From NCBI GenBank assembly GCA_016930115.1, contig JAFGHN010000030.1:1-21583 (forward strand): DNA of 21,583 nucleotides, written 5' to 3'. The position numbers and the translations under genes were made by a program. Origin of the DNA: Spirochaetales bacterium (lineage in GTDB: Bacteria; Spirochaetota; Spirochaetia; ARS1246). Under the pieces are notes generated by a model. The model saw only the letters and a list, made by a program, of their open reading frames with translations. It had not been told where the DNA came from and made no database searches. Positions 7,870 through 15,710 of this stretch are shown here, one piece after another (position 1 is the first letter of the stretch; each line of letters opens with the position of its first letter).

Positions 7870-8964
7870 ATGGACTACAGGAGACTAGGGAGAACAGACG
7901 AGAAGATAAGCATGATCAGTTTGGGGACCGAGTATCTGATCGACCTCCCGGAGGATCATGTTATTAAGGTAATAAGAAGAGCCCTGGATGCGGGGATCAA
8001 CTACTTTGACCTGTTTTGGGCAAAGCCGGAGTTTCGCGATATCATGGGCAAGGCGTTCGAGCGTGCAAGAAGAAACGTGCTGCTTGCAGCCCATCTCGGA
8101 TCAACTCATCAGGACGGGCAGTACAAAGCGGTTCGGAATATAGAAAAGAGTTCTCTGTTCTTTGAGGATTTTTTGACCCGTTACCGCACCAACTATGCGG
8201 ACGTGCTCTTCCTCCACAACAGCGACGGCCGGGAAGATTACGACGAAATTATGAAGCCCGGCGGCCTCAAAGATCTCGCCCTCGACTACAAGGCGAGCGG
8301 CAAGGCGAAATACATAGGGTTCAGCGGCCATACGGTTGACACGGCGATGGAAGCGGTCAAGAGCGGGATAATCGATGTCCTGATGTTCCCGATTAATATC
8401 GCCGGTCATGCGGTACCACGCAAACAGGAGCTTCTTCGCGCTTGCATGGAGCACGATGTGGGGCTCATAGCGATGAAGATTTTTGCCGGCGGGAAGCTGC
8501 TCGACAAATGGAACTCGATGGAGATACCCGGGCATCTGGTGGGCGGGAAGGAGAGAAAGTTGGAGCGTAGTGGAAACCTCAGCCCTGTTGCGGGTATCCA
8601 CTACGTTCTTTCACAGCCCGCGGTCACGGCGGTTGTCCCCGGCTGCCGGGATATTCCCGAGCTTGAGAGAGACCTTGCGTACCTCGGTTGTTCTGCCGGT
8701 GAGAAGGATTACTCCGCGGCGCTCAAGGATATCAGGCAATTCGAGGAGGGAGAGTGTGTCTACTGTAATCACTGCCTCCCCTGTCCCCAGTCAATCGATA
8801 TCGGCCCGGTGATCCGTTCCCTCGAAACCTCGAACAGAGAGGCTTACGCGGCACTAACTGTACCCGCGACGGAGTGCGTCGAGTGCGGCGAGTGCGAGTC
8901 CAGATGTCCCTTTGGCGTGGAGGTCATTCCAAAGATGCAGCAGGCGGCGGCCCTCTTTGGGTAA
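7870..8964 (+). CDS. Aldo/keto reductase-like protein with C-terminal 2x[4Fe-4S] ferredoxin domain
   Basis: A 364-residue protein: an AKR-type TIM barrel (about 1-275) followed by a bacterial ferredoxin-like tail with two cysteine sets. Cys296-Cys299-Cys302-Cys305 (CVYCNHCLPCP) and Cys336-Cys339-Cys342-Cys346 (CVECGECESRCP) would bind two [4Fe-4S] clusters. The barrel keeps the N-terminal MDYRRLGRTDEKIS phrase, Asp47 (YFDLFW), His116 (FLHNSD) and GFSGH. The usual catalytic Tyr and Lys positions read Lys52/Trp50 (FDLFWAKPEF) and His75 (LLAAHLG). That argues for chemistry different from classic NADPH aldehyde reduction, perhaps electron exchange through the clusters. It is followed 47 bp later by a histidine phosphatase in the same orientation, likely one transcript. 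The ATG lacks a clear ribosome site, but the start matches the family. Confidence 0.9.
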   Translation: MDYRRLGRTDEKISMISLGTEYLIDLPEDHVIKVIRRALDAGINYFDLFWAKPEFRDIMGKAFERARRNVLLAAHLGSTHQDGQYKAVRNIEKSSLFFEDFLTRYRTNYADVLFLHNSDGREDYDEIMKPGGLKDLALDYKASGKAKYIGFSGHTVDTAMEAVKSGIIDVLMFPINIAGHAVPRKQELLRACMEHDVGLIAMKIFAGGKLLDKWNSMEIPGHLVGGKERKLERSGNLSPVAGIHYVLSQPAVTAVVPGCRDIPELERDLAYLGCSAGEKDYSAALKDIRQFEEGECVYCNHCLPCPQSIDIGPVIRSLETSNREAYAALTVPATECVECGECESRCPFGVEVIPKMQQAAALFG

Positions 8965-9011
8965 CATCGGGTAACCAAACATTCGGGTATACGGGAGAAT
9001 TTCAAATCCAG

Positions 9012-9656
9012 ATGATTGAGACAAAAGAAACAAAGTTCATTCTTGTCCGGCACGGTGAGACCGAGTGGAACCTTTGCAAGAAGCAACAGGGCCATCTTGA
9101 CAGCCCGTTGACCAAAACCGGTATCGAGCAGGCGCAATTGCTTGCCAAAAGACTGCGTGAGGAAAAAATCGACGCTCTCTACAGTAGTGATCTTGGCCGG
9201 GCGGTTCGTACCGCTGAAATTATCGGGGGAGAGGTTGACTTGCCCGTTCATCCGGATAACCGGCTGCGTGAGAGAAACTTCGGCTCGATGCAAGGGATGA
9301 CGTTACAGGATTATCGAAGCCGGTGGCCCGGGCAGGAGTCATTCGTGGATGCCACGGATCTGGATTATGCGCCTCCAGGCGGGGAAAGCCAGCGCCAATT
9401 CTGCAACCGGTGTATTGAGGTATGTGTCGATCTGTCCGCGAGACATCCGGGCAACTCCATCTTGTTGGTTGCGCATGGCGGAGTCTTGAAATGCATTTTC
9501 TATCATATTTTGGGAATTGAGCTTACGCAGCCACGACGCTTTTCCATGTTCAATGCGGCGATAAACAGCTTTTCTGTTTCACCGGACGGCTGGCGGCTCA
9601 TCACCTGGGGCGATACCTGCCACTTGAACGGGACCGCCGTTTTGGATGAGATCTGA
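9012..9656 (+). CDS. Histidine phosphatase family protein (phosphoglycerate mutase-like)
   Basis: A 214-residue cytosolic enzyme of the RHG branch. The phospho-acceptor His14 is in LVRHGETEWN, arginines lie in SSDLGRAVRTAE, the acid Glu87 is in RLRERNFGSMQG, and the second His155 is in VAHGGVLK. This size matches cofactor-dependent phosphatases such as CobC/GpmB/PhoE types rather than the 250-residue glycolytic mutase, so it is probably a broad small-molecule phosphatase. I start at ATG 9012, just before TKFILVRHG; a GGGAG lies 14 bases upstream. The reading frame extends back into the aldo/keto reductase gene, but that part shows no family similarity. It is likely co-transcribed with the reductase. 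Confidence 0.9.
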   Translation: MIETKETKFILVRHGETEWNLCKKQQGHLDSPLTKTGIEQAQLLAKRLREEKIDALYSSDLGRAVRTAEIIGGEVDLPVHPDNRLRERNFGSMQGMTLQDYRSRWPGQESFVDATDLDYAPPGGESQRQFCNRCIEVCVDLSARHPGNSILLVAHGGVLKCIFYHILGIELTQPRRFSMFNAAINSFSVSPDGWRLITWGDTCHLNGTAVLDEI

Positions 9657-9683
9657 GGAAATTCCGTTGCCGGTGATTCGCTC

Positions 9684-10469
9684 TCATGCCAAGACATAGC
9701 CCAGCTCGAGAGATATTTCGCCGGCCAACTTCAAGAGCACATTCCCGACATCCCCGACGCGTTTTTTCGGCAACCTGCCCGTCGGCATCGATGTGCTGAT
9801 TGCTGCCACTACGCGGGTAGTGTGATCCCGCAGCGGAGCCGCCACACAGCGAACGCCGGCTTCGCATTCTTCGTCGTCCACTGCAAAACCACGCTCGCGA
9901 ATGCTCTGCAGCTCCCTCAGCAGCTTTGACTTCGAGACAATGGTTTTGTCCGTAAGTCTGGGGAGTCCCCGGGATTTTATCAGGCTGTCGATATCGGCAT
10001 TACTCTTGTCGATCAGGAGTACCTTGCCAACCCCCGTCGCGCTCATCGGGGCGATTTTGCCGATGCGTTGGAGCGACTGGAGGATGTGGTCAGGACCATC
10101 TACAACGTCGATATAGACCACCAGCTGGTCCTGCTCCACCGCGAGCGAAGTAGATTCGCCGAGCTCTTGTGACAACCTTACGATGTGCGGCCGGACCAAA
10201 TCGCGTATCTTCACCTGACTCTTGACCCGGTCTCCAATCCTGCAGAACTTCAGGGTCAGAAAATACTGAAGCGTATCCGGATTCTGTCCGGCGTATCCGT
10301 TGTCCGTCAGTGTTTTGAGAAATCGAAGCACCGTACTTGCCGGCAGATTGAGCGTGTCCCCGATTTCCTGCAGCCGCAACGGCCCCGGCGCATCCGCCAT
10401 CGTCTCAATAATCTGAAGTGCTTTCGCAATAGACTGGTTACGCTTTGTGGCGCCTTCTGTCCGGTTCAA
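9684..10469 (-). CDS. IclR-family transcriptional regulator
   Basis: A 261-residue DNA-binding regulator. The N-terminal winged helix-turn-helix (about 10-75: SIAKALQIIETMADAPGPLR, IGDTLNLPASTVLRFLKTL) is followed by the GAF-like IclR effector domain (LSQELGESTSLAVE; MSATGVGKVLL; RGFAVDDEECEAGVRCVAAP; ISTSMPTGRL). The DECEAGVRCVAAP phrase is diagnostic. I place the start at TTG 10469, behind GGAG with a 6-base spacer. An ATG at 10496 is only 3 bases downstream of a TATAAT and so is probably not in the mRNA. It is divergent from the glyoxylate-carboligase-like gene, which it most likely represses through the palindrome at 10593-10611. The effector is unknown; IclR proteins commonly sense small carboxylates such as glyoxylate. 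Confidence 0.93.
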   Translation of the reverse strand: MNRTEGATKRNQSIAKALQIIETMADAPGPLRLQEIGDTLNLPASTVLRFLKTLTDNGYAGQNPDTLQYFLTLKFCRIGDRVKSQVKIRDLVRPHIVRLSQELGESTSLAVEQDQLVVYIDVVDGPDHILQSLQRIGKIAPMSATGVGKVLLIDKSNADIDSLIKSRGLPRLTDKTIVSKSKLLRELQSIRERGFAVDDEECEAGVRCVAAPLRDHTTRVVAAISTSMPTGRLPKKRVGDVGNVLLKLAGEISLELGYVLA

Positions 10470-10499
10470 TGAATACTCCGTGACGCGATCATACATGCG

Positions 10500-10528
10500 A
10501 TTATAACAAAGCTGGGGCAGGTTGTCTT
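10500..10528 (-). promoter_or_regulatory. Candidate promoter of the iclR-family gene
   Basis: On the minus strand AAGACA (-35, 10528-10523), a 17-base spacer and a perfect TATAAT (-10, 10505-10500). Transcription would begin near 10493, giving a leader of about 24 bases to the TTG start with its GGAG. Confidence 0.5.
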
Positions 10529-10556
10529 TTCTGCGTGCGGCCTACACGCGGTCGGG

Positions 10557-10585
10557 TTGACACTGGCCGATGGCTGATCCATAAT
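10557..10585 (+). promoter_or_regulatory. Sigma70-type promoter of the ThDP-enzyme gene
   Basis: A perfect TTGACA (10557-10562), exactly 17 bases, then CATAAT (10580-10585, 5 of 6 to consensus). The predicted transcription start is near 10592, followed at once by the palindrome at 10593-10611 and the AAGAGG ribosome site at 10619-10624. Confidence 0.7.
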
Positions 10586-10592
10586 GCCAAAA

Positions 10593-10611
10593 AATGAAAT
10601 ACAATTGCATT
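10593..10611. promoter_or_regulatory. Probable IclR-family operator (19-bp near-palindrome)
   Basis: AATGAAATACAATTGCATT has 8-bp arms with 7 of 8 complementary positions around ACA. It resembles known IclR-family sites such as KdgR's AATGAAA...TTTCATT. Its position just after the -10 box would block transcription initiation, and an iclR-family gene is divergent next to it. Confidence 0.6.
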
Positions 10612-10631
10612 AAGTGAAAAGAGGTATTCAT

Positions 10632-12305
10632 ATGAGAGTCTCGGAAGCGATCGTGCGGATTCTGGAAAAGGAGGGTATAACGGATGCTTTTGGCATACCC
10701 GGCGCCGGTATTAATCCGGTGTACAAGTATCTTAACACGTCCGCTTCAATCCGCCACCACACCATGCGCCATGAAGAGGCGGCGGTCCATGCTGCCGACG
10801 GGTTTTTTCGGGCATCCGGCAGAATCGCGGCAGCGATATGCACATCGGGTCCGGGAGCGACAAATTTCGTCACCGGATTGTACACTGCGAACATCGACTC
10901 AATTCCCGTTATGGCGATTACCGGTCAGAATATTACCGCCCTGCTCGGAAAGGACGCCTTCCAGTGTGTGGACATCGCCCAAATCGCGGCGCCGGTATGC
11001 AAGAAGACATGGTGCGTGAAGGAGCCGGAGGCTGTCCCTTCGGTTTTTGCTGAAGCGTTTTATACCGCAAGAGCCGGCAAACCGGGTGTTGTCCTTGTAG
11101 ATCTCCCGCTCGATGTACAGATGGCCGAGATCGATTTCGACATCGGTTCATATTCGCCACGGTCTGTGGAACCGGTTCTTCCTGAGAAGGAGCTTATTCG
11201 TAAGGCCGTGGATCTTCTCGCTTCGGCACAAAAGCCCGTTATGATCATGGGAGGCGGGGTGATTCTGTCTCAAGGTGAGACCGCGTGTGTTGCGCTTGCC
11301 GAGTTCATGAAGCTTCCTGTCATCGCTACATACATGGCTAAGGGGGGGATACCGGAGGACCACCCGCTCAACGCTCAACTCATGGGAATCCAGGTGGGGG
11401 CGTCCTCGATCGGTAACCGGGTATTCCTCGATTCGGACGTGGTACTGGGAATTGGGTGCCGGTTCACGGACCGTCATACCGGAAATATTTCGGTGTATAA
11501 GGGCGACAGGAAGTTCATCCACGTAAATATAGAACCGAGTGAAATCGGAAAGATAATCGAACCGGAAATCGGCATCGTCTCGGATGCAAAGGCGGCCGCG
11601 GAGGCTCTGCTTGCCGAGGCCGAAAGGCGCGGTGGGGAATGGAAAGCCGCCCACCGTGTGAAAATGCTGCCGGAGATGCGGAAAACCGTCATGCTTACAC
11701 CCGGCGAGGACGGAAACGGCATACATCCAAAGACGGTGTATCACGAGATCAACCGGATATTCGACGATGAGACGCTGTACACTACCGGATGCGGTAATAA
11801 TCAGATTTGGTCGGGCCAGTACCAGCGCATGAACAAGCCGAGGAAGTACCTGCCTTCAGGTGGAGCGGGGACCCTCGGGTTCGATATTCCGGCCGCCATT
11901 GGCGCGTCGGTTGCGGCCGGGAGGGCCAAAACGGTGTGTGTCATGGGTGACTTCGGTTTCACTTTCCTGGTGGAGGAGCTTGCAGTTGCGGCCAAAGAGC
12001 GGCTGCCGGTCTCAGTGATTATCCTCAACAATGCCAATCTGAGCCTCATCCGGCAGAATCAGAAGTATGCGTACGATTATGAGTACGCCGTCGAGATGAA
12101 GGAGAACAAGGGTATCATCGACTACGTCAAGGTGGCCGAGGGTTTCGGCTGCAAGGCCGAAAGGGTCCAAGGTGCCGGCGATCTTCCCGGCGCCTTAGAA
12201 CGTGCCAAGGATGCGGACGGCCCGTATGTCGTCGAGATATTTGTCGAGGATGAAACCGACTGCAATATGGGCATCGCCATCGATTCAATAAGGGTGTTTA
12301 TCTAA
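10632..12305 (+). CDS. Glyoxylate carboligase-like thiamine diphosphate-dependent enzyme (tartronate-semialdehyde synthase/acetolactate synthase-like)
   Basis: A 557-residue ThDP enzyme with the three-domain order of the acetolactate synthase family: pyrimidine domain (about 1-170), central domain (190-325) and pyrophosphate domain (370-540). From recalled E. coli Gcl sequence it matches at LEKEGIT.AFG.PGA.INP, DSIP...ITGQ, VLVDLP.DVQ.AEI.FD, IGI..RFTDRHTG, GDFGFTFLVEELAV and LSLIRQNQ. The GDF rather than GDG metal-site phrase is shared with Gcl. Gcl joins two glyoxylates to tartronate semialdehyde and CO2. Unlike E. coli Gcl, where Val51 replaces the activating glutamate, this protein has Glu48 (MRHEEAAVH), so the product may differ. 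AAGAGG with a 7-base spacer supports ATG 10632; a GTG at 10614 is unlikely. The gene is IclR-controlled by context. Confidence 0.88.
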   Translation: MRVSEAIVRILEKEGITDAFGIPGAGINPVYKYLNTSASIRHHTMRHEEAAVHAADGFFRASGRIAAAICTSGPGATNFVTGLYTANIDSIPVMAITGQNITALLGKDAFQCVDIAQIAAPVCKKTWCVKEPEAVPSVFAEAFYTARAGKPGVVLVDLPLDVQMAEIDFDIGSYSPRSVEPVLPEKELIRKAVDLLASAQKPVMIMGGGVILSQGETACVALAEFMKLPVIATYMAKGGIPEDHPLNAQLMGIQVGASSIGNRVFLDSDVVLGIGCRFTDRHTGNISVYKGDRKFIHVNIEPSEIGKIIEPEIGIVSDAKAAAEALLAEAERRGGEWKAAHRVKMLPEMRKTVMLTPGEDGNGIHPKTVYHEINRIFDDETLYTTGCGNNQIWSGQYQRMNKPRKYLPSGGAGTLGFDIPAAIGASVAAGRAKTVCVMGDFGFTFLVEELAVAAKERLPVSVIILNNANLSLIRQNQKYAYDYEYAVEMKENKGIIDYVKVAEGFGCKAERVQGAGDLPGALERAKDADGPYVVEIFVEDETDCNMGIAIDSIRVFI

Positions 12306-12322
12306 GAAGGCGTCGCGTGGGC

Positions 12323-14281
12323 TTATCCCGGCCGGGCTTGAAATAAGGCGCGATGCCTGAGTCGCACCGGCGGTATGCCGCTTGTCAGTTTCTCGTGAAG
12401 TTCCCGGCTGACTGTCTTGAGTTCGTATATCATTGTATGCCACACGGCGGCCTCGCGATCACCGGCGATGCACTTGATGCGATTGATCTCTTTATATGGC
12501 TTCTCCGTCTCGTGCGCGGTCTTGACCGGTGTTCGATTATTTCCGGCGTTCTTGAAAGCCGAAGGGCCGTTCCGGTCGTACCTGAGAAGGGTATGCGCGG
12601 TTGAAAGCGATCCCGCCCAGGGGTAGGATCGCATAGCCCATTGGTCCGCGAGAACTCGGATTGCCTCGTCCAGAGACATCAATTCTTTCTCGCTTTTCCA
12701 TTCGTGCAGCGGGGTGAAGAACAAGGCGGAGCCGATTTCGTCCCCTTTCACGGTCCACACCTCTTCGATATCGAAGCTCTCCGGATGCGCCGCGACGGCC
12801 GATCCCCGGGAAAGTGAGAACTCCCCGAACATAAAAAGCGACATCAAGCCATCGAGTTCGTTGACGAGCTCGACGGTTTCCATCGCCTCGGCGAAGGTTT
12901 CGCCCGGGAAGCCGTAAAAACACATGATTTCAGCCGCTATGCCCGCCTCGGAAACCCTGCGAATCACCGCCTGCATTGTTTGCCTGTCAAGGCCTTTGTT
13001 CATCCGGCGCAGAATAGTGTCTGAGCCTGATTCCACCCCAAAAGAGAACGCCAACGCACCGGATTCCTTGAGAAAGCTGATACGATCGGCGGTGAGGGAG
13101 CTTTCCGCCCGGATGTCCGAAGCCCAGCGGATTGACCCGTTTGGTAACCCGGCTGTTTTCGCCGATAGGAACAGATGCTCGAGTGCCGCCGGCGACACCG
13201 TGTCCCCTGAGAGGTAGAAGATGCGGGACCCGTACCGGAGCGCCGAGGCGTGCAGCGCTGCCGCCGTTTCGCGGTGCGGGCGTTCCCTGTAGGGCGCGGT
13301 ACCGGAGGATGTAAGGCCGTAATGGCAGAACGCGCACCTCCCCCAATAGCACCCGCGGGTGAAATCGACGGGAAGCACCGGCTCGGGAGAGAGGTAGAGA
13401 TCGAGGGGTAAGCCTTCATAGTCCGGAAAAGGAAGCCGCCCCAGGTCGCCGTTATTCGACCCGGTGATTATTCCGGCAGGCCTGAGGCCTGAAGCCAGGG
13501 CCTCGGCGATTTGCAGAAGGGCAGTCTCTCCTTCGAACAGAACGATCGAATCAAACGGGCCTAGAAACCCTTCGCCCGCCGCGCCACGGTGCGCGAGCAG
13601 CTGCGTAAGCGCCGGCCCCCCCGCAGTCAGGTACATATCCGGCATCATCCGCCTGAGAGTATAGGCGAACGAAAACGCACTCTGAAGCTGACCCGTAAAC
13701 GCGACGGAGAACCCAACCACGTCCGCATGGACTTCACGCAGACGGGGAACGAGATCTCCCGCGATGTATTCAAGAAACGGGTTCCGATCAGGCTGCGATT
13801 CATCCTGGATTTCCTTGGCACAAAGGAGAGCAAAAGGGGTACGATACGATGAAAAAGTGATCCTGGCCGGATAATAAGCGGCCGAGAGCACGCTGAGCGC
13901 CAGCTCAACCGTTTCTACCGCGCCGGAGTATGCCGCGTCATCGTAAAATGCGCTCCCCCGTAACACCCTCAGCGCGCCGGCAACCCGGTCGGGTAATGTG
14001 CTGAAACCTTTGTCATATACGGGGGAAGCCGAAAGCTCGAGAGCCTGAGCGTGCGAAAGATTTCCGGATACCGCAAGGTCCTGCGTCCGGCGCTCCACCC
14101 GTCTGCAGAGTGTGTCTAGTTTCTTTTTTTCCAAGAGCCGGCAGTAGAATTCGATATTGGCATCGATGGGAAATGCAGCTATTCCCTTGGACCGGAGATA
14201 ACCCGAAAGCACCGGGAGCGAGATGTACGGCGACGTCGGATCGGCGGTTGGCGGATATATAATAACGACATTAGTACCCAT
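12323..14281 (-). CDS. B12-binding-domain-type radical SAM protein
   Basis: A 652-residue protein. The N-terminal 280 residues begin MGTNVVIIYPPTADPTSPYI and contain VVGFSVAFTGQ and YLTAGGPALTQL, the layout of a cobalamin-binding-like Rossmann domain without an obvious DxHxxG cobalamin motif. The radical SAM core follows from VDFTRGCYWGRCAFC (Cys311, Cys316, Cys319), with GSRIFYLSGDTV and FSFGVESGSDTILRRMNKG as in the Elp3/MiaB-like and B12-radical SAM groups. The cysteine spacing is Cx4CxxC instead of Cx3CxxC. The reading frame extends 83 residues upstream, but ATG 14281 is the natural domain start. It is convergent with the ThDP gene (17-bp gap) and divergent from the lipoprotein gene. The substrate is unknown, possibly a lipid, cofactor or peptide methylation. 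Confidence 0.85.
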   Translation of the reverse strand: MGTNVVIIYPPTADPTSPYISLPVLSGYLRSKGIAAFPIDANIEFYCRLLEKKKLDTLCRRVERRTQDLAVSGNLSHAQALELSASPVYDKGFSTLPDRVAGALRVLRGSAFYDDAAYSGAVETVELALSVLSAAYYPARITFSSYRTPFALLCAKEIQDESQPDRNPFLEYIAGDLVPRLREVHADVVGFSVAFTGQLQSAFSFAYTLRRMMPDMYLTAGGPALTQLLAHRGAAGEGFLGPFDSIVLFEGETALLQIAEALASGLRPAGIITGSNNGDLGRLPFPDYEGLPLDLYLSPEPVLPVDFTRGCYWGRCAFCHYGLTSSGTAPYRERPHRETAAALHASALRYGSRIFYLSGDTVSPAALEHLFLSAKTAGLPNGSIRWASDIRAESSLTADRISFLKESGALAFSFGVESGSDTILRRMNKGLDRQTMQAVIRRVSEAGIAAEIMCFYGFPGETFAEAMETVELVNELDGLMSLFMFGEFSLSRGSAVAAHPESFDIEEVWTVKGDEIGSALFFTPLHEWKSEKELMSLDEAIRVLADQWAMRSYPWAGSLSTAHTLLRYDRNGPSAFKNAGNNRTPVKTAHETEKPYKEINRIKCIAGDREAAVWHTMIYELKTVSRELHEKLTSGIPPVRLRHRALFQARPG

Positions 14282-14427
14282 ATAACCAGCAATGTAGTAA
14301 AAAAGGATATAAAGTCCTATCAAAGCATAATAAATGTACAGATATGGACAATTATGCCTTCTTCCAGTATATTTTGCACAAAAGGTATTCGTCAACCGTG
14401 TATAGGGCGATACGTGAGGAGGAGTGT

Positions 14428-15021
14428 ATGGTGCGATATATGAGGCTTGCAATGATCTTTCCGGCTTTGCTGGTTGCGGCGGGGTGTGCCAGGCTTCCGA
14501 AGGCCGAAATCGAAGCTGCGACATCGGCATTGGAAGAGGCCGCGGCCTTTGAAGCCGATACCTACGCCGCGGGCGAGTTTGCGCTGGCCCAGAGCGCGCT
14601 GGCCGAGCTCAACGTCGAAGTCGCGGTGCAGAATGAAAAACCGGTGGCATCCAGGAGTTATGATGCCGCGGTCTCCCTCGCCGCCGAAGCAAAGAGCGCG
14701 GCCGAGGGAGCGAAAGTGCTTGCCGCCGAGAAAAGGGCGGAACTTGATTCCCAGTTGGCCGAAGGGCTGGCGGCACTGGAAAGGGAATTAGTTTCAGCAG
14801 TTGAGACCTTGACCAAGGCCCTTTCTATCAAGCGGATAAATATTGACAAAGAAGACTTCGAAATCGAAATGAACGCGGTAAACCGTCTGGCTGGACAGGC
14901 GAGGAATGATATGTCAGCCGGGATGCTCTTTGATGCGCGGGAGAAAATCGTAGAAGCTCTTGAAAGGCTTGCCGCGAGCGAGATGAAAATAGGCGCCGCC
15001 GCGATGGACCGCAAAAGATAA
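14428..15021 (+). CDS. Small Ala/Glu-rich lipoprotein
   Basis: A 197-residue exported lipoprotein. The signal peptide MVRYMRLAMIFPALLVAAGC ends in a lipobox with Cys20 as the lipidation site. The mature part is almost entirely alpha-helical and repetitive, rich in Ala, Glu and Lys (AAxxxLEEAAAFEADTYA, AEAKSAAEGAKVLAAEKRAE), which looks like a coiled coil or a periplasmic rod anchored to a membrane. GGAGGAG at 14418-14424 sets the start; the frame upstream lacks a signal peptide. It resembles small DUF4398-type lipoproteins known from spirochaetes, but I cannot confirm this. Its stop codon is separated by only three bases from the next gene's ATG, so the two are co-expressed. The function is unknown. 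Confidence 0.8.
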   Translation: MVRYMRLAMIFPALLVAAGCARLPKAEIEAATSALEEAAAFEADTYAAGEFALAQSALAELNVEVAVQNEKPVASRSYDAAVSLAAEAKSAAEGAKVLAAEKRAELDSQLAEGLAALERELVSAVETLTKALSIKRINIDKEDFEIEMNAVNRLAGQARNDMSAGMLFDAREKIVEALERLAASEMKIGAAAMDRKR

Positions 15022-15024
15022 GTG

Positions 15025-15705
15025 ATGGATCTCACCTTATCCGAGGTTGCCGCGCAACTCAGGGTGTCAAGAAAAACGATCTACCGCTGGATTCAGGAGC
15101 AGAGACTACCGGCGTACAGAATGGGTCGCCAGTTTCGCTTCAGCCAGCTGGATATCGACACATGGCTTCAGGCCAACCGGATGGAGGTTCAGCCTCCCGG
15201 TGAAAACGGCGCATCTCGTGCGGCCAGGATGACGCAAAGTCTGGCGGATCTTCTGAAACGCGGCGGGATATACTACAAAGTTGACGGTGCCTCAAAAGAG
15301 GAGGCGATCGCCAACGCGGTGGATGCCATGGTACTTCCGCCGGGTGTACCAGCTGCTCAGTTCCTGCAGATGGTACTCCAGCGCGAACGTCTGGCAAGCA
15401 CCGCATTGGGGCGAGGGATCGCTTTCCCACACCCGCGGGTACCATTTCAATTGCATCCGGAACAATGCGGCATTTCGATCTGTTTTCTGGAAAAAGCTGT
15501 GGACTTTGGCTCACTCGACGGACAATTTGCCCAAATCCTGTTTTTTGCATTTCCGGAGAATCTGCAACATCATCTTCAGTTGGAGGCGAAAATCTGCCAT
15601 ATGTGCCGCGCTGACGGATTCACGGCATTTCTCAGCGCTCAGCCCGGCAGGCGCGAAATCATGGAATATATTGAGAAATTCGAAGCGCGTGAACAGGAAG
15701 CTTGA
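15025..15705 (+). CDS. Excisionase-type HTH domain fused to a PTS EIIA-Ntr-like domain
   Basis: A 226-residue fusion. Residues about 1-55 are a MerR/excisionase-type helix-turn-helix (LSEVAAQLRVSRKTIYRWIQ, RLPAYRMGRQFRFSQLDID). Residues about 75-220 are a PTS EIIA type-2 domain with the phosphorylatable His136 in LGRGIAFPHPRV, followed by FLEKAVDFGSLDG and MEYIEKF. This pairs DNA binding with a phospho-histidine switch, so the protein probably changes gene expression with PTS-Ntr or sugar phosphorylation state. No other PTS gene is in the window. The ATG at 15025 overlaps no gene but starts three bases after the lipoprotein stop, and a GTG at 15022 is equally possible; translation is probably coupled. 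Its stop lies six bases before the next ATG. Confidence 0.85.
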   Translation: MDLTLSEVAAQLRVSRKTIYRWIQEQRLPAYRMGRQFRFSQLDIDTWLQANRMEVQPPGENGASRAARMTQSLADLLKRGGIYYKVDGASKEEAIANAVDAMVLPPGVPAAQFLQMVLQRERLASTALGRGIAFPHPRVPFQLHPEQCGISICFLEKAVDFGSLDGQFAQILFFAFPENLQHHLQLEAKICHMCRADGFTAFLSAQPGRREIMEYIEKFEAREQEA

Positions 15706-15710
15706 ATGCA

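Noticed and set aside
8959..8975. Direct repeat GGGTAAC-ATC-GGGTAAC at the end of the reductase gene
   Set aside because: Only two short copies, one including the stop codon; no sign of an att site or element ends.
8874..9011. N-terminal extension of the histidine phosphatase into the reductase gene
   Set aside because: The family begins just before the RHG motif, and the extension overlaps the ferredoxin cysteines of the upstream gene in another frame.
11148..11744. A 198-codon minus-strand frame inside the ThDP gene
   Set aside because: Shadow of a conserved enzyme; its composition (His, Arg, Leu rich) shows no domain.
12306..12340. CCCGGCCGGG palindrome at the ThDP/radical SAM convergence
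   Set aside because: It has no loop and no T tract and lies mostly in the radical SAM coding end, so a terminator is not supported.
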